Below, one piece after another: positions 1 through 12,241 of a stretch of DNA of 64,000 nt. The first letter of the stretch is position 1, and each line of letters opens with the position of its first letter. Under the pieces are notes generated by a model that saw nothing but the letters and a program-made list of their open reading frames with translations, did not search any database and had not been told where the DNA came from. The position numbers were made by a program, and so were the translations under genes. The stretch spans positions 26,790,354 through 26,854,353 of the forward strand of contig NC_035436.2 of the NCBI RefSeq assembly GCF_002127325.2. The letters are read 5' to 3'. Source of the DNA: Helianthus annuus (lineage: Eukaryota; Streptophyta; Magnoliopsida; Asterales; Asteraceae).

Positions 1-310
1 GCGAAAATCATCAAAGGATACATAAAAGAGGAGTTGGAACCAAGTTATTCCTTCTTGTCTATTTGTTTTTTCCTTTCATTTACGTTTTTATTTCTAGTTT
101 ATCTTTTTAAAACTTTCAAATATCGAATTTGGTTAGATTAGACATTAATGATAAGCACTTGTGTCCTTGGAAGACCTCGGTATCTTACCATCACTATACT
201 ACGTCTATGATGGATGCACTTGCCCTAACGTGTGTAGAGTGGTAGTATTGTATCATGATTTACAAATTTAAAGCTTGATCCATGAGTAAACAATACTTAA
301 AACAAATCTA
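1..310 (+). repeat. Ty3/gypsy-type LTR fragment
   Basis: This stretch matches, as a reverse complement, the sequence at about 39370-39690. The matching landmarks include 'aaaatcatcaaaggata' near the start, 'cttgtgtcctt' followed by 'gaagacctcggtatctta', and 'gtgtgtagagtggtagtattgt' near the end. Two dispersed copies plus the style of sequence suggest a piece of an LTR from a gypsy element that continues left of the window. It contains no coding capacity. Confidence 0.45.
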
Positions 311-689
311 AAAATTTATACACCCACACACACGTCATGGGGTCAGTGATGATCTCATGAGATTAGGGTTCACACAAGGTGCGTACAACAACGAAGTAAT
401 ATGATTTCTTACTAAGCAAGATGGGATTCCTAAATCATGGAATGAGATCATGACAACCGCCAAAGTGTTTCCACGCATAGAGAGAATAATCTCCAGATAG
501 AAACAAGAAAGTTCAATAACAACAAGAAGCACAAAGGCTCGTCCATCTAGTTAAGAATTCAAAAACCTAACAGACCACACACAAGTGAAAAAAACAAGTT
601 CAAGACAACCGTCGGGTTTCCGACGGGAGTAACCGTGTAAACACCCAAAGGCATATAAGCAAGAGCACTGCCCTTGGACTTTGCTCACC
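311..689. other. Unassigned intergenic sequence
   Basis: No gene, RNA or clear repeat is recognised here. A short inverted motif, 'ccgtcgggtttccgacggg', lies near 610-630. The short open frames carry no recognisable motif. Confidence 0.3.
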
Positions 690-1215
690 AAAACACCCTT
701 TAAGGTTTTGTCGATGGAGGTTGTAGACTTCAAGAAGCCTAGCCCATTGGGTCCTGAAGAAAAAAGATAACAACAAGAAATTATGGGATATCCACAAAGA
801 TGCAGGCCATGACACAATTGAGTGCATTCAGCTCAGAAAACAAATTGAGGTCATGGTCAAGTCTGGAAAGCTAGCACATCTACTGAAGGATATAAAAAAT
901 GGTCCGCCGGGAATATATATCAAGAATGAGGAAGGTTCAATCAAAAAGAGGATCTGTGACATGAATACGATATAATGCGGAATACACCTGCATCATAGTC
1001 CCCTCAAGAGAACAAGTGAGCAATCCGACTCATGGAGAGAACATTAAGTAACTTTTTCATTAATCAAGGGAGGCCTGTGTCACAAAAGAACATTAGTAAT
1101 CATGACGCTGATCGGGCATACTAGATTATATTGTTTTTCCATCGATGGTGGAAGCTCATTCGACATCATGTGTCAACAATGCTTCTAAAAGTTGGATGTC
1201 GAAGATCAGGCATGT
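690..1215 (+). pseudogene. Ty3/gypsy gag-protease remnant
   Basis: Conceptual translation on the plus strand gives a zinc-knuckle-like stretch reading HKDAGHDTIECIQLRKQIE (about 795-855). It continues with a segment rich in KSGKLAHLLKDI, and near 1135-1170 reads IDGGSSFDIM, which resembles the aspartic protease loop of gypsy elements. Stop codons (for example about 973) and frame changes show that it is dead. It adjoins the LTR-type fragment at the window start and is abruptly joined to LINE sequence near 1216. The family assignment rests on the gag and protease motifs only; reverse transcriptase and integrase are absent. Confidence 0.55.
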
Positions 1216-1623
1216 TTGGAGATAGTAAATGCCTCAATATTTATGGGAAAGTACATCTAGGAAAATTTTCTGAATTTAAGAAGAATTATGAGATGCTTTT
1301 ATATAGTCTCTGTGTAAAGGTGAAACAATGGAAAAGCAACTTGTACAGGGTAGGATAAGGGGAAGAGGAGGTGGAACAAATGGCGAACCAATTCAATTAC
1401 AGGTATGGAAATTTTCATTTCATTTATTTGGGCTTAAAAGTTGGACCAAATATGAATAAGGTAGTTAATTGGAAGGAGATAATTGATATGTTCAATCGGA
1501 GATTAAGAAACTGGAAGGAGAAGTTGTGATCCTTAACGGGTCGGGTGACATTAATTAAATTGGATTTCAGTAGCTTACCGAATTATTATATTATATGTCC
1601 TTATAAAAGGCACTGGTGGCGGT
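1216..1623 (+). pseudogene. LINE reverse transcriptase fragment (LINE-A, left part)
   Basis: Broken plus-strand translation reads LGLKVGPNMNKVVNWKEII and then GRVTLIKLDFSSLPNYY, the part of the L1-type reverse transcriptase after the catalytic centre. Several stops and frame changes make it non-functional. The same segment occurs with few differences at about 24525-24910 (LINE-B). RE1 interrupts the fragment after 1623, and it resumes at 12870. The last five bases, 1619-1623 (gcggt), are the left copy of the RE1 target-site duplication. Confidence 0.75.
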
Positions 1624-2251
1624 TGTAGGTCCCTATCCGGTGGATTACGAACCTAAACCTTGTTATACAAACCTACTAGCGAGTGCGGAATCCAAGCTAG
1701 CAAGCAAACCGAGTTAGTGGCAAGTAGAGAAACAAACACACAAGTTCACCGATTAACACTAGTCGTATTAATGCAATGAGGGTTCGGTTACAAGCTCAAT
1801 GTTTACAGAAATGTTCTATAAACTCTCTAAGTGTGTGTGTGAGTTCTGGACAGAATGCTCTCAAAGAAACTCTCTATCTCTCGGTGCAAATGGCAGAACT
1901 CCAGAACTAACTCACACTCAACACATGCATGGGTATATATACCCAGCTCAGCAAGTCTGCTCGAAGGATTCGACAGATGGTCCGAAGGATCATCTGTCGA
2001 CCACATGTTACACGAAAGATCAGCATGGACCTCGAAGGATCATCCTTCGAGATCTAATGGTCGAACCATATCTTTCGATCACCTCGAAGGATCAGGTGTA
2101 TCCTTCGAGGCTATCCTTCGATCAGAACATCTCTCAACTGTTGTCCAAGTCAAACCGGAGGATGGTTGACTTGGTCAACTTACAACACAAATCAGGACAT
2201 CGTTTATATCAGACCGAATACAGACAAAGTACAGACACAAGTGCACCAACA
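1624..2251 (-). repeat. RE1 3' LTR
   Basis: This LTR is 628 bp, running TGTTGGTGCAC... to ...GGGACCTACA on the minus strand. About ten copies of CGAAGGAT or its complement ATCCTTCG/ATCTTTCG lie at 1958-2130, directly upstream in element sense of a palindromic TATA box, 'gggtatatataccc' (1931-1944). The long plus-strand open frame in this region is a coincidence and is not a gene. Confidence 0.92.
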
Positions 2252-2264
2252 AACTCCCCCTTGG
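2252..2264 (-). other. RE1 polypurine tract
   Basis: On the minus strand this reads ccaagggggagtt and directly abuts the 3' LTR, the position where plus-strand DNA synthesis is primed in LTR elements. Further GGGGGAG tracts occur upstream near 2477, 2495 and 4076. Confidence 0.8.
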
Positions 2265-4152
2265 CTGTAGCTTTGTCTTTGATCTCTAAGCTTTGTCTTG
2301 TTCTTCCAAAAGTGTAGACTCGTCTTGAACTTCGACGGTCTTTGGTCTTCAGGTCTTCAAGACTCTGATGTCCTATCATGTCTTCAATGTCGGAGGATCT
2401 TCAAAGTCTTCACGTCTTGAAAGTAGAAAGTGTATCAACAAACTACCCGTATCATGTAGGAAGTGTGTTGACAAACTCCCCCTTAACATAAGCTCCCCCT
2501 TGAGTTATGCTCGTGAAATACTTTAACTTTATGAAGTAAGATCCTTGTGGTGTTGATGATGGGCAGCGGCAACTCGATCATTTTCATCACTTGAGCGCCT
2601 TCTCGTCGTGTCTTCATTCCAGAGCTTGTCATCGACTATGTTCTCCCAGCCTTTAGAATCTGCACATGCAAGAAATCTAAACGCGTAATGAGAACAACTG
2701 CTTGGAATATAGTATAAACAAATGACACACGAATGACCATGTCATAATCAAACACCGTCCGACAGTTTGAAAGTTTAATAAATTTGTCAATTTAAGTCTT
2801 TAACTTTCAAAACATGCAAATTTCGACCGTTTATGAAGATTTAGTCATTTCGGTTTTCGTTCAGGTTTCAGGCAACGAAGACTCGAGTTCCAACATCGTA
2901 CGATCGAAATTAAAGTAGAAATAAAATCTTTTTGGCTTTTATAAAGTTTAAATTAAAACACACCTAAAATCTTTTTGGTATTTTTGAAAGTAAAAGACAA
3001 CAATTTAAAATCCTTTGAGTGTTATCAAACGACATCACCGCTAATGTCGTGCTGATATGCACCAAACGACGAAACTGTTTAAAATAAAACAATAAAAGTT
3101 AAGCAGTAAATAAATATATACAGACATTCTTTTTGCGAGTTTCGAGGGTAAGAGAATCATATCAGTGTACGGTCATGCCAAAACGCTCTTGTTGTTCAGT
3201 TAGTTAACATTAAGATAAGCATCCTATAACAATTATCGGTATTGTTGTCCACTTAAGCTCAACTTATCAGATGTAATCATGTTTAGAGGATAAGTTAATG
3301 TATGATTTATACTTACCGACCGGTGTTCATCCACATCACGACACATTCCCGTATCAAGGTATGCACGAGGGTTCATCTTACCGGTGAGTATACCGATTAT
3401 CATCTGTTTGACCGTATAAATTGTGAGATACTCACTTATTTTGAATTGAAAACAAGCCCTATGTGATATAATCACTTATTGATGAGGAACTTGATTTTCG
3501 TATGCATGAGGGCACAGGTGCAAGTCCGTGAACAGGTCAGTACTTCCGTACAGCAGAGAGACGAACTTGGCACCCGGATAAATGTGATATTTTTATCACT
3601 TATTTGAATTAGACATGTGATTGTTTATCACTTATTGAGGTCGTATGCAATATGTACACGTATGTATGGTATCATGGAAGATCTAGACTTGCATCCCCGT
3701 TATTTTTCGGTAAAAGATACAACCATGATACCCAGATGATAAGCAGCATAAAGACCGAATATCTCAGAACCTCGGCAATCTATCAAACGAAATTTCGGTA
3801 CTAAGACCATATGCCAATGAATGGTTCCCACCTGGTCTTCAGTCGATTAAGATTTATATCACCCTGCACACTTTAAAATGATTGTGAGCCTACCGATACA
3901 TCTTATATAGAGCTGCTTATCGTTTTTCATTTAAGGTTTAAAGAGGTTAGGATAGACCACTGATGTACTATCATTTTCTCTTTTGCTCTCCAGGAAACTC
4001 ATTTTTGATTTTCTATTGTTTTTGTGTTTTTGAAATTTTTCGATGTTTTTGGATTTTCAGATTTTTGGATTTACTCCCCCTAAAATCAACAAACTAAGAT
4101 AAATTTAAAAACACACAAAGATATTTACAAAAATGATTTTCCGATGTTGGTT
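2265..4152 (-). other. RE1 noncoding 3' domain between pol and the 3' LTR
   Basis: No coding region is supported here. The block shares ordered landmarks with the equivalent parts of RE5, RE6 and RE7. These are 'gatgtactatcatttt' (3963-3978), a 'ggtgagtatacc' block (about 3380), a 'cagtacttccgtacagcagagagacga' type block (about 3538-3565), and a block ending in 'aaagaccgaatatctcaga' (about 3750). Shared noncoding order across diverged elements suggests function in the RNA (packaging, export or termination), but that is inference. Confidence 0.6.
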
Positions 4153-7100
4153 TTACTCTTGCTTGACCTTAATGCCGTTTACCAATAATAAAAAGTCAAA
4201 TCTTGATTTGTCAAATGCTTTGGTAAATAAGTCGGCACGTTGGTCATCGGTGTGGACCTTAACAACATCGATTAGCCTTTTCTCAAAGCAATCACGTATG
4301 AAGTGATATTTGATTTCGATGTGTTTGGTCTTTGAATGCTGCACAGGATTTCTAGTGATATCTAAAGCAGCAGAATTATCAACGTAAATAGGAGTAGTTA
4401 GGAATTCAAAACCGTAGTCCCGCATTTGTTGTTGGATCCAAAGAACTTGGGAGCAACAACTTGAGGCAGCAATGTATTCAGCTTCGCATGTTGATGTAGC
4501 TACACACGTCTGCTTCTTGCACTGCCATGTAACTAGGCGATTTCCTAAAAACTGACATCCAGCCGTTGTTGATTTGCCGTCGATTTTGCATCCGCCAAAA
4601 TCAGAATCACTGAAAGCTACCAATTCAAAGTTATTATCCCTAGGGTACCACAGACCGGTGTCAGGGTACGCCTTCAAATAACGAAAAATCCTTTTAACAG
4701 CAGCAAGATGTGAGGCCTTCGGGTTGACTTGATATCTGGCAAGCAGGCACGTCGGGTACATTATGTCTGGCCTTGATGCTGTGAGGTACATAAGAGATCC
4801 GATCATAGCGCGATAGATTGAAGGGCTAACAGCTTCTCCCTTCAAGTCTGGAGTAATTCCGTGATTAGTTGGCAATGGGGTACCAATGGGCGTTGCATCA
4901 GACATCTGGAACCGGCTCAAGATGTCGCCAACATATTTAGTCTGATGGATGAATATCCCAGACTCCGTTTGTTGTACTTGTAGGCCCAAGAAGAAGGTCA
5001 TCTCCCCCATAGCACTCATCTCGAATTTATCCTGCATAATGCGCTCGAATTCCCTACACAAGACATCATTAGTAGAACCAAAAATAATGTCATCAACGTA
5101 TACCTGTACCAGAAGAAGATCTCCATCTTGTTCTTTGATGAAAAGAGTACAGTCGATAAGACCTCTACGAAAACCGTTCTCCAGCAGATAGTGTGATAAG
5201 GTTGCATACCAAGCTCGTGGTGCTTGATGAAGACCATAAAGAGCTTTGTTGAGCAACCAAACCCGATCGGGATGGATAGGATCTTCAAAACCTGGAGGCT
5301 GTTCGACGTACACCTCTTCTTCAACCACACCGTGTAAAAATGCACTTTTTACGTCCATCTGATAGACCTTGAATCCTTTGAAGGACGCATAGGCTAGAAA
5401 GATTCGAATTGCTTCGAGACGTGCAACAGGTGCATAGACTTCGTTGTAGTCGATCCCTTCAATCTGACGAAAACCTTGAACGACTAAACGAGCTTTGTTT
5501 CGGATAACAACTCCGCGGTCATCCTTTTTGCATTTGAAAACCCAACGGGTACCAATCTTCTTGTATCCAGCAGGTTTCTCTACCAGTTTCCAGACACCCA
5601 GCTTCTGGAATTGTTGCAGTTCTTCCTGCATTGCTTCAACCCAAGCATTATCTTTCAAGGCTTCTTTCCACGTTCTTGGTTCTTCTTGTGAGACATAACA
5701 CGCGAAGGACCAGTCGTTTTGTTGCCCGGATTCTCGAATAGCTGCATACAGGCCTGCATTGTTGTTGTTTCGCAACATGTTTCTTGTTTGTACGCCACTT
5801 TGCACATTTCCAATGATGTTTTGTTGAGGATGGGTATTATGAATCCTTGTTTCTGGATTATCTGGAACTGGAACATTTATACCCAGGTTGTTAAGATTAA
5901 GATCAACAACCAATTCAAGACCCGGAATTGACGAAGAGGATGATGCAGTAGTCTCAGCTGTTCTATGTGTATCCACTGGAGGAGTACCCTCTGAAGTACC
6001 ATGAACTGCTGTTGTAGGAGCTTCCTGATCTGCATCTAGAAATTCATCATCCTCTGAAGATTCGTTCAATTCGTTTGCATCATGAAAATCCTCATTGTTG
6101 AGAGTATTGTTGTTCACCGAAGAAGATGGTTCTTGATTCACAAGAATTGGACGAACCACCGGTGAAACTGTTGCATTGTCACTCTCGAAAAACATCCTAG
6201 CCGCAGCATTTTCTTCAACGGCTTCAACATTGATCGAATTGAAGAAGTCATCGTACTCAAACATCCAAGGTTGACCCGGATTTTTGACTGGCAAGGTGTG
6301 CCTTTGTACTCTGACCTCAGACCATTCCTCGACCCTTTTAGTCTCTAGATTCCAGACTCGTAAGTTAGGGGTGGCATACCCAAGAAAGTATCCATCAATT
6401 GCTCTTGCCCCAAACTTTCCATTAGGATCGATGATTGTGCATGGAGCTCCAAACGGTTCTAGATAAGACAAATCTGGTTTCCGTTTCTGAAGAAGCTCAA
6501 AGCAGGTCTTGTTGTGTCTTTTGACTGTAAGGACTCTGTTCAATGTGTAACATGCAGAGGCCACAGCTTCAGTCCAGAATGGAATGGGTAGCTGCGACTC
6601 TACCAACATTGTCCTAGCAGTCTCGATCAATGTGCGGTTCTTACGTTCAGCGACACCATTCTGTTGAGGAGTATAAGCTGCACTAAACTCATGAAGAATA
6701 CCCTTTGAAGTGCAGAACTCCGCCATGGAATGATTTTTAAATTCAGTACCATTGTCGCTACGTATCCGCCTAACCTTTAACTTATACAAATTCTCAATCT
6801 GAATGATCAAGTTTTTGATGATGCCAAAGGTTTCACTCTTGTGTGCCATGAACGCAACCCAAGAAAATCTTGAATAATCATCAGTAACCACGAGGCAGTA
6901 TTGATCACCCCGAATACTCTTGTGCTTGACAGGACCGAACAAATCCATGTGCAAACGTTCAAGAGGAACTGCCACTGTGTTGATCTTCTTTGTAGGGTGC
7001 TTCTTCTTTGTTTGCTTTCCTTTCTGGCACGAAACACAGATGTCTTGAAGATGGAAATTTTTGAGAGGAACACCATTCACCAATTCATTTGAAACCAAAT

Positions 7101-7593
7101 GATTCATTTTGCGTAAGTGAATGTGACCCATTCGTCTGTGCCAAGAGATAGTGTCTTTTTCTGTGGCTTTGGAAACGAAACAAGTTGCTTGTGCAGACGT
7201 AGTAATAGCCTGGCTCATGTCAAGGACGTACAAATCATTTATCCTTGGAGCCGACAAGAGAATCCATTCTTTTGGAATTTTGAAGCCGGGTTTCAGCACA
7301 TAACATCCATTAGCATCAAAGTGTACTGAAAATTTCTTGTCACAAATTTGAGAAACACTAAGAAGATTGTGATCAAGTTGTTGCACAAAATTGATCTTGT
7401 CAAAGCTGACAATCCCGTTAGATATCATTCCTTCTCCCGTAATGTATCCACCTTTATCTCCAGCAAAAGCAACATAACCTCCTCTAATAGATTTAACGTC
7501 GTAGAGAAGCTTCATGTCGCCTGTCATGTGCCTGGATGCCCCACTATCAACAATCCAATGACTACTGATAGTTCCTCCTGAAGCACCCTGCAC
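4153..7593 (-). CDS. RE1 pol polyprotein (protease-integrase-RT-RNase H)
   Basis: This frame of about 1,146 codons encodes the copia enzyme set in the usual order. The aspartic protease motif DSGAS is at residues 16-20, followed by a GAG-pre-integrase zinc domain (H...H...CVSC, about 140-195). The integrase core has D217, D280 and E316, the classic D,D(35)E spacing. Reverse transcriptase spans about 645-895 with YVDD at 832-835, and RNase H about 990-1130 begins at a DSD motif. No internal stop or frameshift was seen, so the enzymes look active. The frame has no ATG near its 5' end: it opens after a TGA at 7600-7602, just downstream of the gag stop and in a different frame, so how it is expressed is unclear. 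The given start is only the first plausible codon (GTG). Confidence 0.9.
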   Translation of the reverse strand: MQGASGGTISSHWIVDSGASRHMTGDMKLLYDVKSIRGGYVAFAGDKGGYITGEGMISNGIVSFDKINFVQQLDHNLLSVSQICDKKFSVHFDANGCYVLKPGFKIPKEWILLSAPRINDLYVLDMSQAITTSAQATCFVSKATEKDTISWHRRMGHIHLRKMNHLVSNELVNGVPLKNFHLQDICVSCQKGKQTKKKHPTKKINTVAVPLERLHMDLFGPVKHKSIRGDQYCLVVTDDYSRFSWVAFMAHKSETFGIIKNLIIQIENLYKLKVRRIRSDNGTEFKNHSMAEFCTSKGILHEFSAAYTPQQNGVAERKNRTLIETARTMLVESQLPIPFWTEAVASACYTLNRVLTVKRHNKTCFELLQKRKPDLSYLEPFGAPCTIIDPNGKFGARAIDGYFLGYATPNLRVWNLETKRVEEWSEVRVQRHTLPVKNPGQPWMFEYDDFFNSINVEAVEENAAARMFFESDNATVSPVVRPILVNQEPSSSVNNNTLNNEDFHDANELNESSEDDEFLDADQEAPTTAVHGTSEGTPPVDTHRTAETTASSSSSIPGLELVVDLNLNNLGINVPVPDNPETRIHNTHPQQNIIGNVQSGVQTRNMLRNNNNAGLYAAIRESGQQNDWSFACYVSQEEPRTWKEALKDNAWVEAMQEELQQFQKLGVWKLVEKPAGYKKIGTRWVFKCKKDDRGVVIRNKARLVVQGFRQIEGIDYNEVYAPVARLEAIRIFLAYASFKGFKVYQMDVKSAFLHGVVEEEVYVEQPPGFEDPIHPDRVWLLNKALYGLHQAPRAWYATLSHYLLENGFRRGLIDCTLFIKEQDGDLLLVQVYVDDIIFGSTNDVLCREFERIMQDKFEMSAMGEMTFFLGLQVQQTESGIFIHQTKYVGDILSRFQMSDATPIGTPLPTNHGITPDLKGEAVSPSIYRAMIGSLMYLTASRPDIMYPTCLLARYQVNPKASHLAAVKRIFRYLKAYPDTGLWYPRDNNFELVAFSDSDFGGCKIDGKSTTAGCQFLGNRLVTWQCKKQTCVATSTCEAEYIAASSCCSQVLWIQQQMRDYGFEFLTTPIYVDNSAALDITRNPVQHSKTKHIEIKYHFIRDCFEKRLIDVVKVHTDDQRADLFTKAFDKSRFDFLLLVNGIKVKQE

Positions 7594-7607
7594 ATGAACT
7601 CAATCAA

Positions 7608-10600
7608 TTAGTTGGAGATGGGGACCCAAGCCATTGTGGTCTTGGGTCTTCCATTTTCATCAATGACAATAACTTCTTGTCTTTGATGGTTGGTGAATTG
7701 TGATGGTCCCCCTGATTCAGTAACCGTTTTTGGTTTCCAAGTCTGTTTGGTTTCACCAGTGTTTTTCTTTAAAATTTTAACTTCTTGATGATTTGAAGTT
7801 TTAGAATTGTCTGGTTTTACAACAACAGATTGTTTTTGAACCACATCGGTTTTAATCGCTTTTTCTATCCTTTTGACCTGTTGGCGTTTCTGTTTCTTTT
7901 CCCTTTCTTTTACAAGGCGGGGATCATGTTTTGTGGAAACAGTTGGCTTACGGTCAGTTTTGCCACGGGGATCATCAACCTTTCCTTTTTGTTTATGAAG
8001 ATATGGGCAGTTTCTAATAATATGCCCAATGGTTCCACACTCAAAACATGATCTTCGTTCTACAAACCCCGAAGAATCATGTGATCGTCTAGCCGATGAT
8101 GTTGAACTTTGTGAACCCGAGGTACTAGGCTTTGAACTGCTTGGTTCATTTCTTTTCTCGACAAAAGCTTTCTTGACAAAATCTAAGTTAGATTGATTTT
8201 CAAACTTTTCAATTTTGTCTGTTCCCGTCGATTTCACAAAGTTAACATTTTTCTTCTTCTTTTGGTTCGGCTTCTTGTTAGTTTGAGCCGGTGCTTTACC
8301 TTTGGGTTTGGTGTGATTTTGCTGTGTTGGCACTGTTGGTAATTTCTTGTTGCCAAATTGTTTTCGAATTTCAGCCTTTGGAATAGGAGGACACTGTGTA
8401 ACTGTAACTTTAGGTCCTGCCTTTCCCAAGAACTTACTCGTCGAATTCTCAAAGACTTTGCAGATTAAGGATTGATTAACGTTCTTAATGGGAAAATCTT
8501 TGTCTGAGTAAATTTTATCATCACCAACTAGAGTGTACAGCAAATTCACACTCTCCGGCTCTCCTGCAGATGAGGACTCAGTTGCAACAGTCTTAGCGGG
8601 TTGAACAGGGGGATCACATAGAATGTGATTCTCAAGAGGTATGTCCTCATTTTTGACTACCGCATCAGACTTTGCTGGGACAGTATCATCAGATTCATCA
8701 TCAGACGAATCAGCATCCTCAATCACAACTGGAGGATCTTGATTCTGTTCAGCACTCACAAATGTATCTGCTGACACATCTGAATCTGAGGATACTTCCT
8801 TTTGGTATCCGAGTCCTGCAGCAAACTCCTTAACATCCAGAGGCACAGAAGGTTCAAAGAAAACTCTGTCCTCTTCATCAGGCATGGCATCATAATTATG
8901 TCTCACTGGTGGTGGACACTTCTTGTACCCTATGCATGTGACATCTCTCTTTTCCTTCTGAACGTCAATGATGTGATCTAACACATAGCTAGAACTCAAA
9001 TAACTGTCTAGCTTGAGTTTGATCGCATCACTTTCGGTTTTCACACAAGCCATCTCTTTTTGCATACTCTCAAGGCGAGATATATACAAATTAATATCAG
9101 TTTGTTTTCTTGAAACCATTTTAGTCAGTTCTGTTTTATCCTTCTTTAATGTTTCAATTACTGACTTAAATTCTTTCTCATGGTTTTCATAAAACATGTT
9201 AGCTTCTGTGCATTTTGAGAGATCCACAGTCAATTTCTGATTGTGGAGAAAGGTCACATCATATTTCTCTTGCAAAGCGTCATGCTTACTTTGCAAGTCA
9301 CTCAAATTCTCATTCACGGTAGTATGTTTGTCTTGCAAGTCAAACAAACTAGCTTGTAAAGCATCATGTTTGCCTTGCAACTCAGACATACTTTTCTCAA
9401 GATCAGCACATCTAGCATGCAACCTAGCACATTCATCACGATTAACAGCAGTGGGTTCATCGACACATACCTGACTTGATGAACCATCGACATTAGCCAT
9501 AAAGGCTGAATGGAGAGAAGACGAAGAGTAAGCAGCTTGATCCACCAGAATAGATCTTCTTTGAGTTTCTGCTACAGCTTCCCCCAAGAGTTCATCAATG
9601 TCAATATCATCCGAAACATTAGATGTCTCACCCACATGATCATCACCAGAGTTGGATGATTCTTCATCAACACTCCTGCTGTATCCAGAGGAGTCTTCAT
9701 CTTCAGACGATTCATCACCACTGGCAGAAGATTCTCCACCACTGGTGTGAACTAGCTCCTTCACAATCTGAGCAAAACATGCTGTTCCATCAGGAGCATC
9801 ACCACCCAACTGGATTGACCAGTCACAACCTTCATCCACCTGAACTGCAAGTGCTCGGTTGGTTTGGTTGTTGACAGGCACCAATGTACGATCATTGTTT
9901 CTGTTCTGCTGGTTGCCTTGGTTCCTGAAGGGGTTTTGATTCCCGTGCTGGGCTGGCTTTGTACATTCCCGTTTAAAGTGGCCCCGTTCACCACAGTTGA
10001 AGCACTTAACAGCTTGCTTATCGAACCCATACTTGGTGTCTCGCTTACTTTCCAAGCTGGTTCTGCCAGTACTTTCCATCCAATCCTTTGCTCTTCTCAC
10101 AGCACTCGCAAAGGCCCACTTGATATCCATCAAGTCCATCTCTTCCTTATCAATCTGCCTGTAATCTTCTTGTGTCAGATTAATGTTTCCAATCTGACCT
10201 TCTATCAACCCACAGTACGCGCTCACTACAGTGTTAAGCAGCTCCATGTGTTCCTTAGCTACTTCTACACTGATTTTAGAAAAACTTGAAGTGTCAAGCT
10301 GTACTGTATTTGGCTTTGATTGTAGACCTGCAGCAGATGATGTTCCTCCATAACATGCATATTGTGGTTGTTGAGCAGGAGGAGGAGGAGGTGGTTGTTT
10401 TGGATTTCCATACAGATCTGTGGTTGGAGACGGCTTTACAGGAACTTGCACTGGATTGCCATACATATCCGTGCTTGTGACAAACGCCGTTTGAAGTGGA
10501 GCATGTGAACCGGCTTTTGCAGATGACGTAGTGGAGGTGCCATAATACATCTCTGGATTCTGTGGCACTGCAACTCTCTTTGCCTTCAATGTTTCTTCCT

Positions 10601-11396
10601 GATCCTTGTTCTCCAGAAGCTGCATGAAATCGTTGATATTTGTGGTTCTCAACGTTCCGTTATACTTCAAGATTTCCAGGAAGTTGTTCCATTGAGGAGG
10701 CAATGCATCGGCAAACTTCTTTACCACCTCTGTTGGAGTCGTTGTGACTTCAAAGTTGGTCAGCTCAGTAAGCAGATGATAGAAACGGCTTGTCATATCT
10801 CCCAAGGACTCCTTATCCATACATGTGAAGCCATCGAATTCTTTCTTCAGTAGATCTCGTCTTAGTTGACGTGTGGCTTCATTACCTACTTCTCTTGTCT
10901 TCAATGCATCCCACAGCTTCTTCGTTGTCTTGAAACTGACGAACTGATGATAAATATCCTTGCTCAGTGCTTGAGTGAGAATAGCGTATGCTTTCTTTTC
11001 TAAGTCATACGTCTTCTTTTGATCATCAGGAAGATCGGCAAATGTAGCTGTCGAAGAAGCAGCAACCTCGATAGTTTGATCGAATTCCGTAATGAACCGT
11101 AACCACAACTCTGTATTTTGACCAAGAATGTATGTATGGAAACGATCAACCCATCCTGGATATTCATGAAGATGCATCAACTTTGGAGGCCTGTTCAAAC
11201 TTCCGGTTTCACTTTCGCTTAGTAGAAGACTTTGAATACTCGGAGTTTGATTTGAAACAAACGCCCATTGACCAGCTGGAGTGGCATTTGTTTGTGAGGA
11301 TGTAGATACCGGAGATTCGGCCTATGATGGAGATTGACTGGTATTCATGTATTTTCCACTGTCTGGAGCCGGACTTCCCCACCAACTCGGATTCAT
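7608..11396 (-). CDS. RE1 gag, very long, with one early stop codon
   Basis: Gag is the structural protein that packages the element RNA. The frame runs from an ATG at 11394-11396 to TAA at 7608-7610, about 1,262 codons, several times longer than typical copia gags. A single in-frame TAG at 11322-11324 (codon 25) interrupts it; downstream the frame is open for about 1,236 codons. Counting from 11198, a UBN2-type gag domain covers about residues 60-220. A CCHC knuckle, CFNCGERGHFKREC, is near 397-410, and acidic Ser/Glu-rich stretches follow. A heptad-rich coiled coil with repeated LQ(G/D/S)KHDAL motifs lies near 585-730. A second knuckle, CFECGTIGHIIRNC, is near 1049-1062. Two widely spaced knuckles plus a coiled coil fit the Sirevirus type. 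Whether the TAG is bypassed or simply kills this copy cannot be decided here. Confidence 0.85.
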
Positions 11397-11424
11397 GATA
11401 GATGAGCAAAATAAATGCTAAGTA

Positions 11425-11880
11425 AGAATGATTCGAAGGATACACTGCCGAAGGATCTTGGTCGAAGGATCTGAAATCACAGAAAGTTGTTAACAATAAA
11501 CAGATCACAATCGAAAGATCACAATCGAAAGATATAATCTTGTTCGAAGGATCAACAGTACTCGAAGGATTACTGTTGACTCTCGAACAATGATCTCGAA
11601 AGACTCAAGAACACGAAGGATTCCCTTTTGAAAGATCCTTATCTTTCGTGATAAATCCTTATCTTTCGATCAACAGATCTCAAAAGATTCACCAATACGA
11701 AGGATCCTAATCTTTCGGACACTAATCTTTCGAAATGATTCCTTTCTCGAAGGATATGTTTCAGACTTCGAAGGATGGTTCGAAGGATATTAATCTTTCG
11801 AGCCCTCCTTGGTCGAAAGATATCGAAGCATGATCTTTCGATGTCGAAAGATATCTTTCGAGAGCTCTGACACAATCTGA
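11425..11880 (-). repeat. CGAAGGAT / CGAAAGAT motif array in the RE1 leader
   Basis: More than 20 copies of CGAAGGAT, CGAAAGAT or their complements (ATCCTTCG, ATCTTTCG) occur in about 450 bp, in both orientations, so the RNA could fold into many short hairpins. The same octamer is clustered in the LTRs just upstream of the TATA box. The array lies between the primer-binding site and the gag start. It is not a CRISPR array: spacing is irregular and the repeats are in both directions. Confidence 0.75.
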
Positions 11881-12227
11881 TCTGATGTGAAAGGTTGGTG
11901 AAAAGGTGACAGGTTGGTAAGGTCAACTTTCGGCAAAAGGTATGGTCAGACGTACTTTCCCACCAACTTTGAAAAGATTGCCCAAAAAGGAAAACCTTAT
12001 CTTCACACTAGTCACCGGAAACCTGATCGGAACTTGACCGGAAATACCAAGTTACTTAAAAACAATTTTTCAAGTTACCCAACCCAACCTTGAACACTCC
12101 CGAAGGTTTAGAAACCGTTTTTCAGTTTAAACAAGCAAGAAAAACCACCAAAAACGGGTGCTAAACCAAGTGTTCAAACACACCAAACACTTGAACAAAC
12201 CCGGTTTTAAACAAGGTAAAGAGCGAG

Positions 12228-12239
12228 GCTCTGATACCA
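12228..12239 (-). other. RE1 primer-binding site (initiator tRNA-Met)
   Basis: On the minus strand this reads TGGTATCAGAGC, complementary to the 3' end of plant initiator tRNA-Met, two bases inside the 5' LTR. It is where reverse transcription of the element RNA is primed. Confidence 0.9.
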
Positions 12240-12241
12240 CT

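Noticed and set aside
1799..2317. 172-residue plus-strand open frame, repeated at 12417-12899
   Set aside because: It lies within the RE1 LTRs, antisense to the element, and has no recognisable domain; its duplication only reflects the two LTRs.
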